From: an uncultured Clostridia bacterium
GTDB taxonomy: Bacteria; Bacillota; Clostridia; TANB77; CAG-508
NCBI GenBank assembly: GCA_934168365.1
Contig: CAKPNJ010000004.1
Span: 1 to 64,000, forward strand
Direction: 5' to 3'
DNA: 64,000 nt
In this document: positions 38,298 to 47,125 of the stretch, in pieces
Position numbering within the stretch: position 1 is the first letter of the stretch
How the letters are laid out: each line of letters starts with the position of its first letter
Notes under the pieces: model-generated
Told to the model about the DNA's origin: nothing
Databases searched by the model: none
What the model saw: only the letters and a program-made list of their open reading frames with translations
Program-made: the position numbers and the translations under genes

Positions 38298-39821
38298 ATG
38301 TCATCAGGAAAAAGATATAATTCACAAAAACCAAAGCTAAATATTAAAAAAGTAATAGCAGCTATTATTGTTCTTGCAGTTATAATTATGGCAATTACAG
38401 GAATAGTAAAGTTATTCACAGGAGGAAATAAAACAGAAGAAAAAACAGTTCCAAATCGTTACTTTGCAGTATATACAAACAACAAATGGGGAGTAATAAA
38501 TTCAAAAGGAGAAACTGTTATAAAGCCTCAATATGACGAAGCAATTATTATTCCAGACAATAGCAAAGCTATATTTATATGCACATATGATGTGGACTAT
38601 TCAAAAAATACATATAAAACTAAAGTAGTAAATGCAAAAAATGAAGAAATAATAACAGGATATGACTCAGTTACAGCTTTAGAAAATTATGATAATGAAA
38701 ATAACATATGGTATGAAAATGATGTATTACTAGCTTCAAAGGATGGAAAATTTGGACTAGTAGACTTTAAAGGAAAAGAATTATTAAAATGTGAATATGA
38801 TGAAATCACAGCTTTAAAAGGTGTAAAAAGTAGTTTGCTAACTAAAAAAGAAGGAAAGGTCGGATTAGTAGATAACATAGGAGCAACTATAATAGAAAAT
38901 ACATATACTAAAATTGCACCAGTTTCAGATAAATATGAAGATGGTTATATAGTAACTGATTCTGATAAAAAAATGGGAGTTATAAATCATAACAAATCTA
39001 CAGATGTAGAAGTTAAATATCAAGATATTAAAGCTTTAAGTGGAAACGGAAAATATGTAGTAAAAGAATCAGGTAAATGGCAAATTATAGATACTGAAGG
39101 AAACACATATTTAAAAGGAAAATTTGATGACGCAGTTTCTATAAACGGTGAAAATGTTGTTATAAAAAGCAATGGAAAATATGGAGTTGTAACTTTAAGT
39201 GGAGACACTAAAATTGCAACAAAATATCAAGAAGTAAAATATTTATTTGATGACAAATATATTTTTAAATTAGACAACAAATATGGAGTTATAAACTTAG
39301 AAGGCGAAGAACTAATTGACCCGACATATGAGAGCTTAATTTATAGAGCAGATGCAGGATTTTTAGAAGGAACAAAGCCAAATGAAGTAAATACTGAATT
39401 TATGGACAATTCACTAATAACTAAATTAGTTGGAATTCTTACAGAGATAAATATTGATAATGGATATATGAGAGTTAGAGTAGATAACGAGTATAAATAT
39501 TATAACTTTAAATTTGAAGAAAAAACTAATAAAGAAGTATTAACAACAAATACTATATTCTTAGACAAAAAAGATGGAAAATACGGATTTGTTAACAAAA
39601 ATGGAATAGTAGTAGTTGACTATATTTATGATGATGCGAGAGAACAAAACGAATATGGTTATGCAAGTGTTAAGAAAAACGGTATGTGGGGTTGCATAGA
39701 CTACAAAGGTAAAGTAGTAATTACACCAGCATATCAATTAGAGAATAATCCTGTAATTGAGTTTGTTGGAAAATGGCATTTAGGAGAAGATTTAAATTTG
39801 AATTACTATACAGATAAATAA
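38298..39821 (+). CDS. Membrane-anchored WG-repeat protein
   Basis: 507 aa. Basic cytoplasmic N-terminus, one TM helix (about 16-38), then about nine WG-type repeats outside the membrane ('KWGVINSKGETVIKPQYDE', 'KFGLVDFKGKELLKCEYDE', ... 'MWGCIDYKGKVVITPAY'). WG repeats form beta-propeller-like or repeat scaffolds of unclear function. It shares its promoter motif with spoIIE, so a sporulation-stage role is possible. The next gene starts 12 bases later. Confidence 0.85.
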   Translation: MSSGKRYNSQKPKLNIKKVIAAIIVLAVIIMAITGIVKLFTGGNKTEEKTVPNRYFAVYTNNKWGVINSKGETVIKPQYDEAIIIPDNSKAIFICTYDVDYSKNTYKTKVVNAKNEEIITGYDSVTALENYDNENNIWYENDVLLASKDGKFGLVDFKGKELLKCEYDEITALKGVKSSLLTKKEGKVGLVDNIGATIIENTYTKIAPVSDKYEDGYIVTDSDKKMGVINHNKSTDVEVKYQDIKALSGNGKYVVKESGKWQIIDTEGNTYLKGKFDDAVSINGENVVIKSNGKYGVVTLSGDTKIATKYQEVKYLFDDKYIFKLDNKYGVINLEGEELIDPTYESLIYRADAGFLEGTKPNEVNTEFMDNSLITKLVGILTEINIDNGYMRVRVDNEYKYYNFKFEEKTNKEVLTTNTIFLDKKDGKYGFVNKNGIVVVDYIYDDAREQNEYGYASVKKNGMWGCIDYKGKVVITPAYQLENNPVIEFVGKWHLGEDLNLNYYTDK

Positions 39822-39833
39822 GAGGAGAAAATA

Positions 39834-41060
39834 ATGGGACTAAAGACAAAATATCAATATACATACTTTATTTATCCATATTTAATTGAAGAAAATAACT
39901 ATAGAAATTATCTATATAAATTATTAAAAAACGATAAATGTATGCTAAAAATATTTGAACCACAAAAAGATACTAGAATTGATGCATATTTTTTACCAGA
40001 AATTAAAAGCAAAATGTTTTGGTCATTAAATATGAGTACACAAGGACTTAAAGACTATGAAACAATGGATTTGAATATGAAGGCAACAGTGCTTAGTAAA
40101 AAGTATTGCAATGTTTTTGAATATATTTTAGATAAGGATATACCAGGAAAAATAGGCGAAAAAAATGGAATTTTCTTTGATATAAATAAGGTTGAAATTG
40201 TATGCTTTAATACAGGAATATGCTTTTTACTTATGAAAACTGTACTAGATACAGGAGTTGAATTTGCAGATGTTTTAAATTTTAATTATAAATTTAGAGA
40301 CATTCAATCAAAAATAGGACATCCAAAAGAATATGACAATATAAAAATACAAACACAAAAATTTGACAATATGCAAAAGTTTTCCGAATTCTTAGAACAG
40401 TTAACTGGTAGAAACATAGAAGCAAAAAAAATAAATTTAGATACTGATAGACTGATTACATATTCATATACCTGCTTAGATCAGGAGTCATGGAATGAAA
40501 CTACAGATATTTTAGAAAAGGAATTTGAAAAATATCGTAGTATAAAACCAGCAAATGAGCAAGTGAGCGATGTTACATATAGCAGAGACTGCGTATACAA
40601 AGAAAAATATATGTATTATGGTTTTGCTAATAATTCTACAGTATTACTTACATCAGAAGCAAATATACAAAATTATACTGAACTTTTATTTGAATATGAA
40701 AATTCACAGCTTTATCATTTTATATATTACTTACATCAAAAGGTATATTTAAATAAACTAAATTATGAAATAAAACAAGCTAAAAACTTTGAAAATATAA
40801 AGTCTAGATTTATAACTTTTGCAAAAGCAGATTGGATTTATGAAATAACCAATAATTTAATAGGAACTGTATTAGATAAATATTATAGAAAAGAATTAAA
40901 ATTAGATGAAACATTCATAAGGCTAAAATCAAAATACGATTTACTATATAAAGATTATGAAGTTAATAAAACAAACAAACATAATAATTGGCTGATTGTA
41001 ATTATAGGATTTATAATTATAATTGGAGTAATTAAATTATTGTTTAAAATAGGCGGATAA
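39834..41060 (+). CDS. Tail-anchored unknown protein (408 aa)
   Basis: A long soluble region without recognised motifs, a helical part at about 290-385, and a single C-terminal TM helix ('WLIVIIGFIIIIGVIKLLF'), so most of the protein faces the cytoplasm. Tightly coupled behind the WG-repeat gene (GAGGAGA RBS) and followed 12 bases later by acpS. The end-TM layout loosely recalls CorA-like proteins, but no GMN motif is present. Function not known. Confidence 0.7.
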   Translation: MGLKTKYQYTYFIYPYLIEENNYRNYLYKLLKNDKCMLKIFEPQKDTRIDAYFLPEIKSKMFWSLNMSTQGLKDYETMDLNMKATVLSKKYCNVFEYILDKDIPGKIGEKNGIFFDINKVEIVCFNTGICFLLMKTVLDTGVEFADVLNFNYKFRDIQSKIGHPKEYDNIKIQTQKFDNMQKFSEFLEQLTGRNIEAKKINLDTDRLITYSYTCLDQESWNETTDILEKEFEKYRSIKPANEQVSDVTYSRDCVYKEKYMYYGFANNSTVLLTSEANIQNYTELLFEYENSQLYHFIYYLHQKVYLNKLNYEIKQAKNFENIKSRFITFAKADWIYEITNNLIGTVLDKYYRKELKLDETFIRLKSKYDLLYKDYEVNKTNKHNNWLIVIIGFIIIIGVIKLLFKIGG

Positions 41061-41072
41061 TAGGAGTACAAA

Positions 41073-41447
41073 ATGACTATAAAAACAGGTGTAGATATAA
41101 TAGAAGTTGATAGAATACAAGACGCAATAGAAAGCCAAGGAGAAGCCTTTTTAAATAAGGTTTATACTCAAAAAGAAATCGACTATTGCAGTAATACTGG
41201 CAAAATGGTATATCAACATTATGCGGTTAGGTTTGCAGCAAAAGAGGCTGTGTATAAAGCAATTTCGGAAGTTATATCTCCAAATGAAGACGATATTTTA
41301 AATAAAATAGAAATTACAAATACTGAAAAAGGTAAACCAATGGTAAATTTAGAAGCATTGAACATTCAAAATGTTGAATCGATGGATTTGAGTTTATCAC
41401 ATATCAAAAATTATGCAATTGCCTCTTTTAGTATAATATTTAAATAA
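41073..41447 (+). CDS. acpS: Holo-[acyl-carrier-protein] synthase
   Basis: 124 aa. 'GVDIIEVDRI' and 'RFAAKEAVYKAI' are the Mg2+/CoA-binding signatures of AcpS, which moves 4'-phosphopantetheine from CoA to acyl carrier protein for fatty-acid synthesis. Length is normal. Last of the WG-protein cluster. A hairpin (GCGGTAGTA / TACTATCGC, 41455-41476) lies between it and tatD. Confidence 0.95.
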   Translation: MTIKTGVDIIEVDRIQDAIESQGEAFLNKVYTQKEIDYCSNTGKMVYQHYAVRFAAKEAVYKAISEVISPNEDDILNKIEITNTEKGKPMVNLEALNIQNVESMDLSLSHIKNYAIASFSIIFK

Positions 41448-41497
41448 CTAAAGGCGGTAGTAGTATTACTATCGCTATATATAATTAGGAGGGAAAT

Positions 41498-42319
41498 ATG
41501 CAAATCTTTGATTCACATGCACATTATAATGATGAGAAATTTGAATTAGATAGAGAAGAAACTTTACAAAAGGTTCTAAATGCAGGAGTTAAAAAATTAA
41601 TATGTGCAGGATATAGTGTGGAATCTTCAAAACAAGCAATAAAAATTGCAAATGAACATAGCTATATATATGCAACAGCAGGAATTTCACCCAATGATAT
41701 ACCTACATTTGAAAACGAAAATACTGATGTAAAAGAGTTCTTCTTTGAAGAAGTATTAAATGAGCAATTAAAAGAAATAAAAAGGTTAGCTAAGAGTGAA
41801 AAAGTAGTTGCAATTGGAGAAATTGGGTTAGATTATTATTGGAACAAAGAAAACAAACAAAATCAAAGGTCAGCTTTTATAAAACAAATAGAAATTGCAA
41901 ATGAGCTTGATTTACCAATAGTAATACACACCAGAGAAGCAATAGCAGACACAATAGATATATTAAAAAATCAAATTACAGTTGTAAACAAAGGAGTATT
42001 CCATTGTTGTCCATTAAATTTGGACCTAATTAGAGAGGGGTTAAAATTAGGATTTTATATTTCTTTTGCAGGACCAATAACTTTTAAGAACTCTAAAAAT
42101 GCTACGGAAGCAATAGCTTTAGTGCCATTAGATAGAATTTTAGTAGAAACAGATAGCCCATATTTAGCACCAGAACCAAAACGTGGAATCAGAAATGATT
42201 CTTCAAATTTAATATATACACTTCAAAAAATAGCAGATGTAAAACAGATGTCAGTAGAAGAAGTAGCTAAAATTACCTATGAAAATACAAGAAATATATT
42301 TAAAATAAACACCAATTGA
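41498..42319 (+). CDS. TatD family metal-dependent DNase
   Basis: 273 aa TIM-barrel hydrolase: 'FDSHAHYNDEKF' (first metal His pair), 'AIGEIGLDYYW', 'IVIHTREA', 'GVFHCC' and 'LVETDSPYLAP' are the full TatD motif set. Probably a 3'-5' deoxyribonuclease in DNA repair or turnover. RBS TAGGAGGG. Stop codon TGA lies inside the terminator stem. Confidence 0.94.
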   Translation: MQIFDSHAHYNDEKFELDREETLQKVLNAGVKKLICAGYSVESSKQAIKIANEHSYIYATAGISPNDIPTFENENTDVKEFFFEEVLNEQLKEIKRLAKSEKVVAIGEIGLDYYWNKENKQNQRSAFIKQIEIANELDLPIVIHTREAIADTIDILKNQITVVNKGVFHCCPLNLDLIREGLKLGFYISFAGPITFKNSKNATEAIALVPLDRILVETDSPYLAPEPKRGIRNDSSNLIYTLQKIADVKQMSVEEVAKITYENTRNIFKINTN

Positions 42320-42336
42320 TATTCCAATTGGTGTTT
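42307..42336. terminator. Convergent terminator between tatD and lemA
   Basis: Perfect 12-bp stem AAACACCAATTG / CAATTGGTGTTT overlapping the tatD stop codon. Modest T runs on both sides. Confidence 0.7.
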
Positions 42337-42341
42337 AAAAA

Positions 42342-42896
42342 TTATTTATTAAAATCAACTTTAACATTTTTTCTAGCTTCTGCACTATCAACTTCAAATA
42401 AACTTTCAGCTGTAAAGTGGAACATACCAGCAATAATGTTTGATGGGAACAATTCTAATTTTGTGTTATATCTTGTAACAGTATCATTATAGAATTGTCT
42501 AGAATAAGAAATCTTATCCTCTGTTTCTGTTAATTCTTTTTGCAAACTAGCAAAATTTTGATTTGCTTTTAAATCAGGATAAGCTTCAGCAACAGCCATA
42601 ATTGTTTTTAAAGTATTAGATAATTCATTATCTAATTTAGCTTTCTCGTCAACTGTTTTAGCACCAGACCAAGCAGTACGTAATTCAGTTACTTTAGCTA
42701 AAGTATCACTTTCATGAGTCATATAACCTTTAACAGTTTCAACTAAATTAGGAATTAAATCAAATCTTCTTTGTAATTGTACGTCCATTTGCCCAAAAGC
42801 ATTTTTAACACGTTGTCTTAATGTTACTAAACTGTTATATGCAGAAATAATAAATAATATTAAAAGAACAACGATTATTAAAATAATCCACAACAT
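42342..42896 (-). CDS. lemA: LemA family membrane protein
   Basis: 184 aa. One N-terminal TM helix (about 1-22), then the LemA helical bundle: 'YNSLVTLRQRVKNAFGQMDVQLQRRFDLIPNLVETVKGYM' and 'ISYSRQFYNDTVTRYN'. Function is poorly known. ATG at 42896 is chosen, 8 bases after AAAGGAG; a GTG at 42905 overlaps the site. Divergent from the G5/SleB gene. Confidence 0.92.
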   Translation of the reverse strand: MLWIILIIVVLLILFIISAYNSLVTLRQRVKNAFGQMDVQLQRRFDLIPNLVETVKGYMTHESDTLAKVTELRTAWSGAKTVDEKAKLDNELSNTLKTIMAVAEAYPDLKANQNFASLQKELTETEDKISYSRQFYNDTVTRYNTKLELFPSNIIAGMFHFTAESLFEVDSAEARKNVKVDFNK

Positions 42897-43096
42897 AAAT
42901 TTCACTCCTTTATACTAATAATATGAAATAATAATACCATATATTAAAATAATATACAATAAAAAATAAAAAATAAATCATAATTTGGTACAAGCACACA
43001 TATAATATAGTATATGTAAAGGTTTTAAGAATATTACAAAAATGACAAAAAAATAAACGCTTAGAGCCTAGGGAAATACATGAGACGGCATAAAAT

Positions 43097-43125
43097 TTGA
43101 CAATATTTGTTTGAAATGGTATAAT
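43097..43125 (+). promoter_or_regulatory. Strong sigma-A promoter
   Basis: Consensus TTGACA, 17-bp spacer ending TGG, TATAAT (also an extended -10), 36 bases before the gene at 43161. Confidence 0.8.
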
Positions 43126-43160
43126 ATAGATGTTGCTTTTGAAGGAGGGAACAAATAAAA

Positions 43161-44162
43161 ATGAAAAATGATGATAAAGCATCAATATCGCTGAAAAAAA
43201 TAATTTGTATTAGCATTTTATTTATTTTCATAATGACAGTTGCAGTTGTAGCTGGAAATGTGAAATTAAATAATGTTAAAATTATTTTAGCTAGTGGTTA
43301 TGAAATGAGTGTATTAACTAGCAAAACCAAAATAGCAGATATATTAGATGACAATCATATTATATTACTTGAAGATGAAAAGGTATCACCTGATTTAGAG
43401 TCAGAGTTATCAGATAATAATACAATTAAAATTTCTAAAATTACAGATGAAGAAATTGAAGCACCTGAAGTTATAGAAACATCAGAAACTGTTACAATGG
43501 AAGAAGTATTAAAAAACTATGATACTATTATCGAAAAGATTGTAGTTGAAAAAGTAAAAATACCTTTTGAAACAGTTACAAAAAATAAAGCATCAGGTTC
43601 AGGCTCAAAACAAAATCAAATTATACAATATGGTGTAGACGGTATAAAAGAAGTTACTTACAAAGTAAAATACCAAAATGATGTTGAAATTGAGAAAAAA
43701 GAAATTTCTTCAAAAATAATTAAGAAACCAGTGAACAAAATAGTAGAAGTAAGAAATAAGCAGGTTACATCAAGAGGTGGCACAACTACTAGATATGGTG
43801 GCAAATGGACTTATTCAGAAGCAGAACTTGACTTATTATGTGCTATTACAGCACAAGAAGCTTCTTCAAGCTATAATGCAGCTTTAGCTGTTATAACATG
43901 TGCAGCAAACAGAGCAGAAAGTAGAAAATGGAGATACAACGGAACAGACCCATTAAGCCAATATAAAGCAAGAGGCCAATTCTGTTACTCAATAGATAAT
44001 CACTGGAGAAGAAGATTAAACGGAAATTACCCATCATATGTAAAACAAGCAGTTATAGATGCATTAAATGGTAAAAGAAACCACAATTACTTATCATTCA
44101 GATCAGCAGGATATGCAAGTGGTGTAAACATTGGTGGTAACGTATACTTCAACGCAATGTAA
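43161..44162 (+). CDS. G5-domain cell wall hydrolase (SleB/CwlJ-type)
   Basis: 333 aa. N-terminal TM (about 12-32), a region like the YabE DUF348 repeat, a G5 domain (about 130-200; 'VEKVKIPFETVTKN', 'GVDGIKEVTYKVKYQND') and a C-terminal Hydrolase_2 domain (about 220-333; 'LLCAITAQEASSSYNAALAV' with the likely catalytic Glu, and 'FSYS/GQFCYSI'-like core). Such enzymes cut peptidoglycan glycan chains, often during germination or growth. No sporulation-specific promoter is evident; it has a vegetative-type one. Confidence 0.88.
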   Translation: MKNDDKASISLKKIICISILFIFIMTVAVVAGNVKLNNVKIILASGYEMSVLTSKTKIADILDDNHIILLEDEKVSPDLESELSDNNTIKISKITDEEIEAPEVIETSETVTMEEVLKNYDTIIEKIVVEKVKIPFETVTKNKASGSGSKQNQIIQYGVDGIKEVTYKVKYQNDVEIEKKEISSKIIKKPVNKIVEVRNKQVTSRGGTTTRYGGKWTYSEAELDLLCAITAQEASSSYNAALAVITCAANRAESRKWRYNGTDPLSQYKARGQFCYSIDNHWRRRLNGNYPSYVKQAVIDALNGKRNHNYLSFRSAGYASGVNIGGNVYFNAM

Positions 44163-44168
44163 TATACA

Positions 44169-44199
44169 AAGAGTCCCTAAAAAATAGGAACTCTTTTTT
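44169..44199 (+). terminator. Terminator of the G5/SleB gene
   Basis: GAGTCCCT / AGGAACTC stem (one mismatch), loop A-rich, then TTTTTT. Confidence 0.8.
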
Positions 44200-44209
44200 A
44201 TTGCTTTTC

Positions 44210-44331
44210 GGGTGACTTTGGGGACGGGGTCAAAAAGCACCCTTTTTCAAATCTGACTCTTTTTTATTTGGTTCTTTTTAAAATGTGATTTTGAATTTGG
44301 GTGCTTTTTGACCCCGTCCCCAAAGTCACCC
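44210..44331. repeat. Palindromic GGGGACGG-type intergenic element 1
   Basis: Perfect 33-bp inverted repeats (44210-44242 and 44299-44331) with a 56-bp middle. The arms contain TTTGGGGACGGGGTC and are far GC-richer than the surroundings. It resembles the REP-like GGGGACGG elements moved in trans by Y1 transposases. No transposase gene is present here. Confidence 0.75.
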
Positions 44332-44385
44332 TCTTGAATTAGTGGAAGTTTTATGGTATATTATTTGCACAAGGAGAGAAGAAAT

Positions 44386-45147
44386 ATGAAATTAATTTCA
44401 TGGAATGTAAATGGTTTGAGAGCAGTTATTAAAAAAGGCTTTAAAGAATTTTTTGAGAAGGAAGATGCAGATATATTTTGTATACAAGAAACAAAAATGC
44501 AACAAGACCAAATTGATGATGAAATAAAAAGTTTATTTAGTAAATATAATTGTTATTGGAATAGCGCTGTAAAAAAGGGATATTCAGGTACAGCAGTATT
44601 TACAAAACAAAAGCCACTTAATGTTACATATGGAATAGAAATAGAGAAACATGATCAAGAGGGAAGAATAATAACACTAGAGTTTGAAAAGTTTTATTTA
44701 GTGAATTGCTATACTCCAAATTCCAAAAGAGAACTAGAAAGATTAGAATATAGAATGACATGGGAAGATGAAATTAGGAGCTACTTATTAAAATTAAATG
44801 AAACAAAGCCAGTAATTTTATGTGGAGATTTAAATGTAGCACATGAAGAAATAGACTTAAAAAATCCGAAAACTAATAGGCATAATGCAGGATTTACAGA
44901 CGAAGAAAGAGGAAAAATGACAGAATTATTAAATGCCGGTTTTACAGATACTTTTAGATATTTATATCCTACAAAAGAAAATTGCTATACTTGGTGGTCA
45001 TATATGTTTAATGCAAGAGCTAATAATGCAGGTTGGAGAATAGACTACTTTATAGTATCAAAATCAATTGAGAAAGAAATAAAAGAAGCAAAAATTTATT
45101 CAGATGTTATGGGCAGTGATCATTGTCCTGTTGGAATAGAATTGTAG
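44386..45147 (+). CDS. exoA: Exodeoxyribonuclease III (AP endonuclease)
   Basis: 253 aa EEP-fold nuclease. 'ISWNVNGLRA', 'DIFCIQETKM', 'CGDLNVAHEEIDL', 'WRIDYFIVS' and the end motif 'GSDHCPVGIEL' give the complete set of catalytic Asn, Glu, Asp and His residues. It cuts DNA at abasic sites in base-excision repair. ATG 44386 follows AAGGAGAG; a longer frame from 44353 would run through the ribosome site. It is followed 9 bases later by the permease gene. Confidence 0.95.
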   Translation: MKLISWNVNGLRAVIKKGFKEFFEKEDADIFCIQETKMQQDQIDDEIKSLFSKYNCYWNSAVKKGYSGTAVFTKQKPLNVTYGIEIEKHDQEGRIITLEFEKFYLVNCYTPNSKRELERLEYRMTWEDEIRSYLLKLNETKPVILCGDLNVAHEEIDLKNPKTNRHNAGFTDEERGKMTELLNAGFTDTFRYLYPTKENCYTWWSYMFNARANNAGWRIDYFIVSKSIEKEIKEAKIYSDVMGSDHCPVGIEL

Positions 45148-45156
45148 GAGGTAAAA

Positions 45157-46269
45157 ATGGAAGAAAAAAAGAGAAGCTTGAAATGGCTATACTGGTTTAG
45201 CCTAGGAGTGGCTATTATTGCAGTATATAAATTACTAGATAATTTTGGACCTATAACAGCTTGGTTGGCAGGGCTATTAAATATTTTAATGCCATTTATT
45301 GCAGGATTACTTATAGCATATTTATTTTATATTCCATGTAGAAAAGTGGAAAGTTGGTATAAGAGGGTAAAACCTATTTCAAAAAGAGCAAGAGTATTAT
45401 CAATTATAACAGTGTATATTATAGCGGTATGGTTAATTATACTAGCATTAAACTTTGTAATACCAGCAATATCAAAAAGTATTGTAGACTTAGTTACTAA
45501 CTTTGGCAATTATTATAACAACACAATGACTACCATAAATGAATTGCCAGAAGATTCAATACTTAAGAGTGAAGCTGTTTTAAATGCGATAAAAGGAATA
45601 AGTGAAATTGATTTTAAACAATATATAAATATAGAAAAATTAACTGAATATGCAAAAGGGGCAATAAATATTGTAAATAGTATATTTGATGTATTTGTTT
45701 CATTTATAGTTTCAGTATACTTATTAGCAGAAAGAAGAAGAATTTTAAACTTTTTGAGAAGATTAGCATCAGCTATATTTAAACCAGAAACTTATAAAAT
45801 GATAGGCAAATACTTTAATAAATCAAATGAAGTATTTTTCAGCTTTATAGCAGGGCAAGTACTAGATGCAATAGTAGTAGGAATATTAACTGCAATTGCT
45901 ATGTCAATAATTGGAGTAAAATATGCAGTGTTACTAGGATTTATGATAGGACTATTTAATTTGATACCATATTTTGGAGCTATTATTGCAGTGGTAGTAG
46001 CTATACTTATTACTATATTTACAGGAGGTATAGGCCAAGCAATTGCTATGGCAATAGTTGTAATAGTATTACAACAAATTGATGCAAATATTATAAACCC
46101 TAAGATTCTAGGAAGCTCATTATCCATAAGTCCACTTTTAGTAATATTTGCAGTAACTATAGGTGGAGCATATTTTGGAGTTCTAGGAATGTTCTTAGCA
46201 GTACCAGTCGCCACAGTAATCAAATTACTAATTGAAGAATATATAACTTACAAAACCAGCACAAATTAA
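45157..46269 (+). CDS. AI-2E family transporter-like permease
   Basis: 370 aa with about eight TM helices, 'LNILMPFIAGLLIAYLFYIPCRKVESWYKR' near the start, the soluble loop between TM3 and TM4, and 'IGLFNLIPYFGAIIAVV' and 'GSSLSISPLLVIFAVTIGGAYFG' at the end, all typical of the AI-2E (UPF0118) family. Members export varied substrates including Na+; autoinducer export is only one proposed role. RBS AGGAGG. Its last codons form the left arm of the following terminator. Confidence 0.9.
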   Translation: MEEKKRSLKWLYWFSLGVAIIAVYKLLDNFGPITAWLAGLLNILMPFIAGLLIAYLFYIPCRKVESWYKRVKPISKRARVLSIITVYIIAVWLIILALNFVIPAISKSIVDLVTNFGNYYNNTMTTINELPEDSILKSEAVLNAIKGISEIDFKQYINIEKLTEYAKGAINIVNSIFDVFVSFIVSVYLLAERRRILNFLRRLASAIFKPETYKMIGKYFNKSNEVFFSFIAGQVLDAIVVGILTAIAMSIIGVKYAVLLGFMIGLFNLIPYFGAIIAVVVAILITIFTGGIGQAIAMAIVVIVLQQIDANIINPKILGSSLSISPLLVIFAVTIGGAYFGVLGMFLAVPVATVIKLLIEEYITYKTSTN

Positions 46270-46281
46270 AGTGCTGGTTTT
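46252..46281 (+). terminator. Terminator hairpin, left copy flanking hicAB
   Basis: Perfect AAAACCAGCAC / GTGCTGGTTTT stem with loop AAATTAAA, then T. The whole 30-bp sequence is the exact reverse complement of 47006-47035. Confidence 0.9.
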
Positions 46282-46291
46282 TAATTATGTA

Positions 46292-46320
46292 TTGACAAAT
46301 GATATTAAATATAGTATCAT
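46292..46320 (+). promoter_or_regulatory. hicAB promoter with overlapping operator-like dyad
   Basis: TTGACA, 17-bp spacer, TATCAT. ATGATA (46299-46304) and TATCAT (46315-46320) form an inverted repeat over the spacer and -10, well placed for self-repression by HicB. Confidence 0.65.
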
Positions 46321-46373
46321 AAAAATAGCCTTATTGGGGGAAAGGTGTATTTTTCAAGAGAGGAGGAATACAG

Positions 46374-46602
46374 ATGCCAGAACTCAATAAGATAATACAA
46401 AAAATGAAAAGACAGCCTAATGGAATCAGATTTAAAGAAGTGGCCAAAGTTTTAGAATATAATGGATATAAGATGAAGGCTAAAAAGCGGTACTTCTCAC
46501 AGAAATTTTATAAATTCTAAGGGTGATGTAATAACAATTAAAGAAGAAAATCCATTAAAGGCTGTTTATGTTAAAGACGTATTAAAGAGAATTGGAGAAT
46601 AA
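46374..46602 (+). pseudogene. hicA: hicA toxin gene with one frameshift
   Basis: Frame 1 from ATG 46374 (RBS GAGGAGG) reads 'MPELNKIIQKMKRQPNGIRFKEVAKVLEYNGYKMKAKK' and then stops early at 46520. From 46489 a +1 frame continues 'GTSHRNFINSKGDVITIKEENPLKAVYVKDVLKRIGE'. Joined, it is a 75-aa HicA-type mRNA interferase with the conserved His in G(S/T)SH. One extra base at about C46488 (AAG-C-GGT) breaks it. If real, the toxin is inactive and the antitoxin is left alone; otherwise it is a sequence error. Confidence 0.75.
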
Positions 46603-46647
46603 AATTCTCAAATTAAAGTAAAATAGATATAAAGGGAGGCAAAAATA

Positions 46648-46995
46648 ATGAAAAGTGTTGATGATTATATGAATTTGCCATATAACTGTATTGTTCAACA
46701 AATTAATGACGAGAGTGGAACTTACTTTTATGCACACGTTTTAGAATTAGACGGATGCCAAAGTACAGGAGAAACTTTTAAAGAAGCTTATGAAAGTCTA
46801 AAAGATGCAATGAGAGGTTGGATTGAAACTAAAATAGATGGTGGATTTGATGTACCACTACCGGTAAAATATACTGATTATAGTGGAAAATTTTTAGTAA
46901 GAATTCCAAAATCATTACACTACAGATTATCAGTTGAGGCACAACAAGAGGGTGTGTCGTTAAATCAATATGCATTGTATAAATTAAGTAATTAA
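46648..46995 (+). CDS. hicB: HicB-type antitoxin
   Basis: 115 aa. An N-terminal partial RNase H-like HicB fold ('YFYAHVLELDGCQSTGETFKEAYESLKDAMRGWIE') is followed by a ribbon-helix-helix DNA-binding tail ('KFLVRIPKSLHYRLSVEAQQEGVSLNQYALYKLS'). It would neutralise HicA and repress the shared promoter. RBS GGGAGG, 45 bases after hicA, and it is followed by the mirrored terminator. Confidence 0.88.
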   Translation: MKSVDDYMNLPYNCIVQQINDESGTYFYAHVLELDGCQSTGETFKEAYESLKDAMRGWIETKIDGGFDVPLPVKYTDYSGKFLVRIPKSLHYRLSVEAQQEGVSLNQYALYKLSN

Positions 46996-47005
46996 CATAT
47001 AATAC

Positions 47006-47035
47006 AAAACCAGCACTTTAATTTGTGCTGGTTTT
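47006..47035 (+). terminator. Terminator hairpin, right copy flanking hicAB
   Basis: AAAACCAGCAC / GTGCTGGTTTT with loop TTTAATTT, then T. Arms are identical to 46252-46281 and the loop is inverted. Confidence 0.9.
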
Positions 47036-47049
47036 TGTGTTAAGAATAA

Positions 47050-47094
47050 CTTAATAAATTAACTACTTTTTTCTTAATAAATTTGTGGTATAAT
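47050..47094 (+). promoter_or_regulatory. Two-component operon promoter with tandem operator-like repeats
   Basis: Two copies of CTTAATAAATT (47050-47060 and 47073-47083), 23 bases apart (about two helix turns), just before an extended -10 TGGTATAAT. The -35 is poor. The layout fits activation by an OmpR-type regulator, perhaps autoregulation. Confidence 0.55.
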
Positions 47095-47125
47095 TTATAC
47101 GTAATAATCAAAAAGGGGAAGAATT

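Noticed and set aside
44210..44331. Insertion sequence
   Set aside because: There is no transposase ORF between the inverted repeats, so it is at most a non-autonomous element.
18681..46602. Reassigned CGG codon explaining the radC and hicA breaks
   Set aside because: Reading CGG as another amino acid does not restore either frame; a base must be skipped. CGG also reads sensibly as Arg in the genes at 58371 and 59351.
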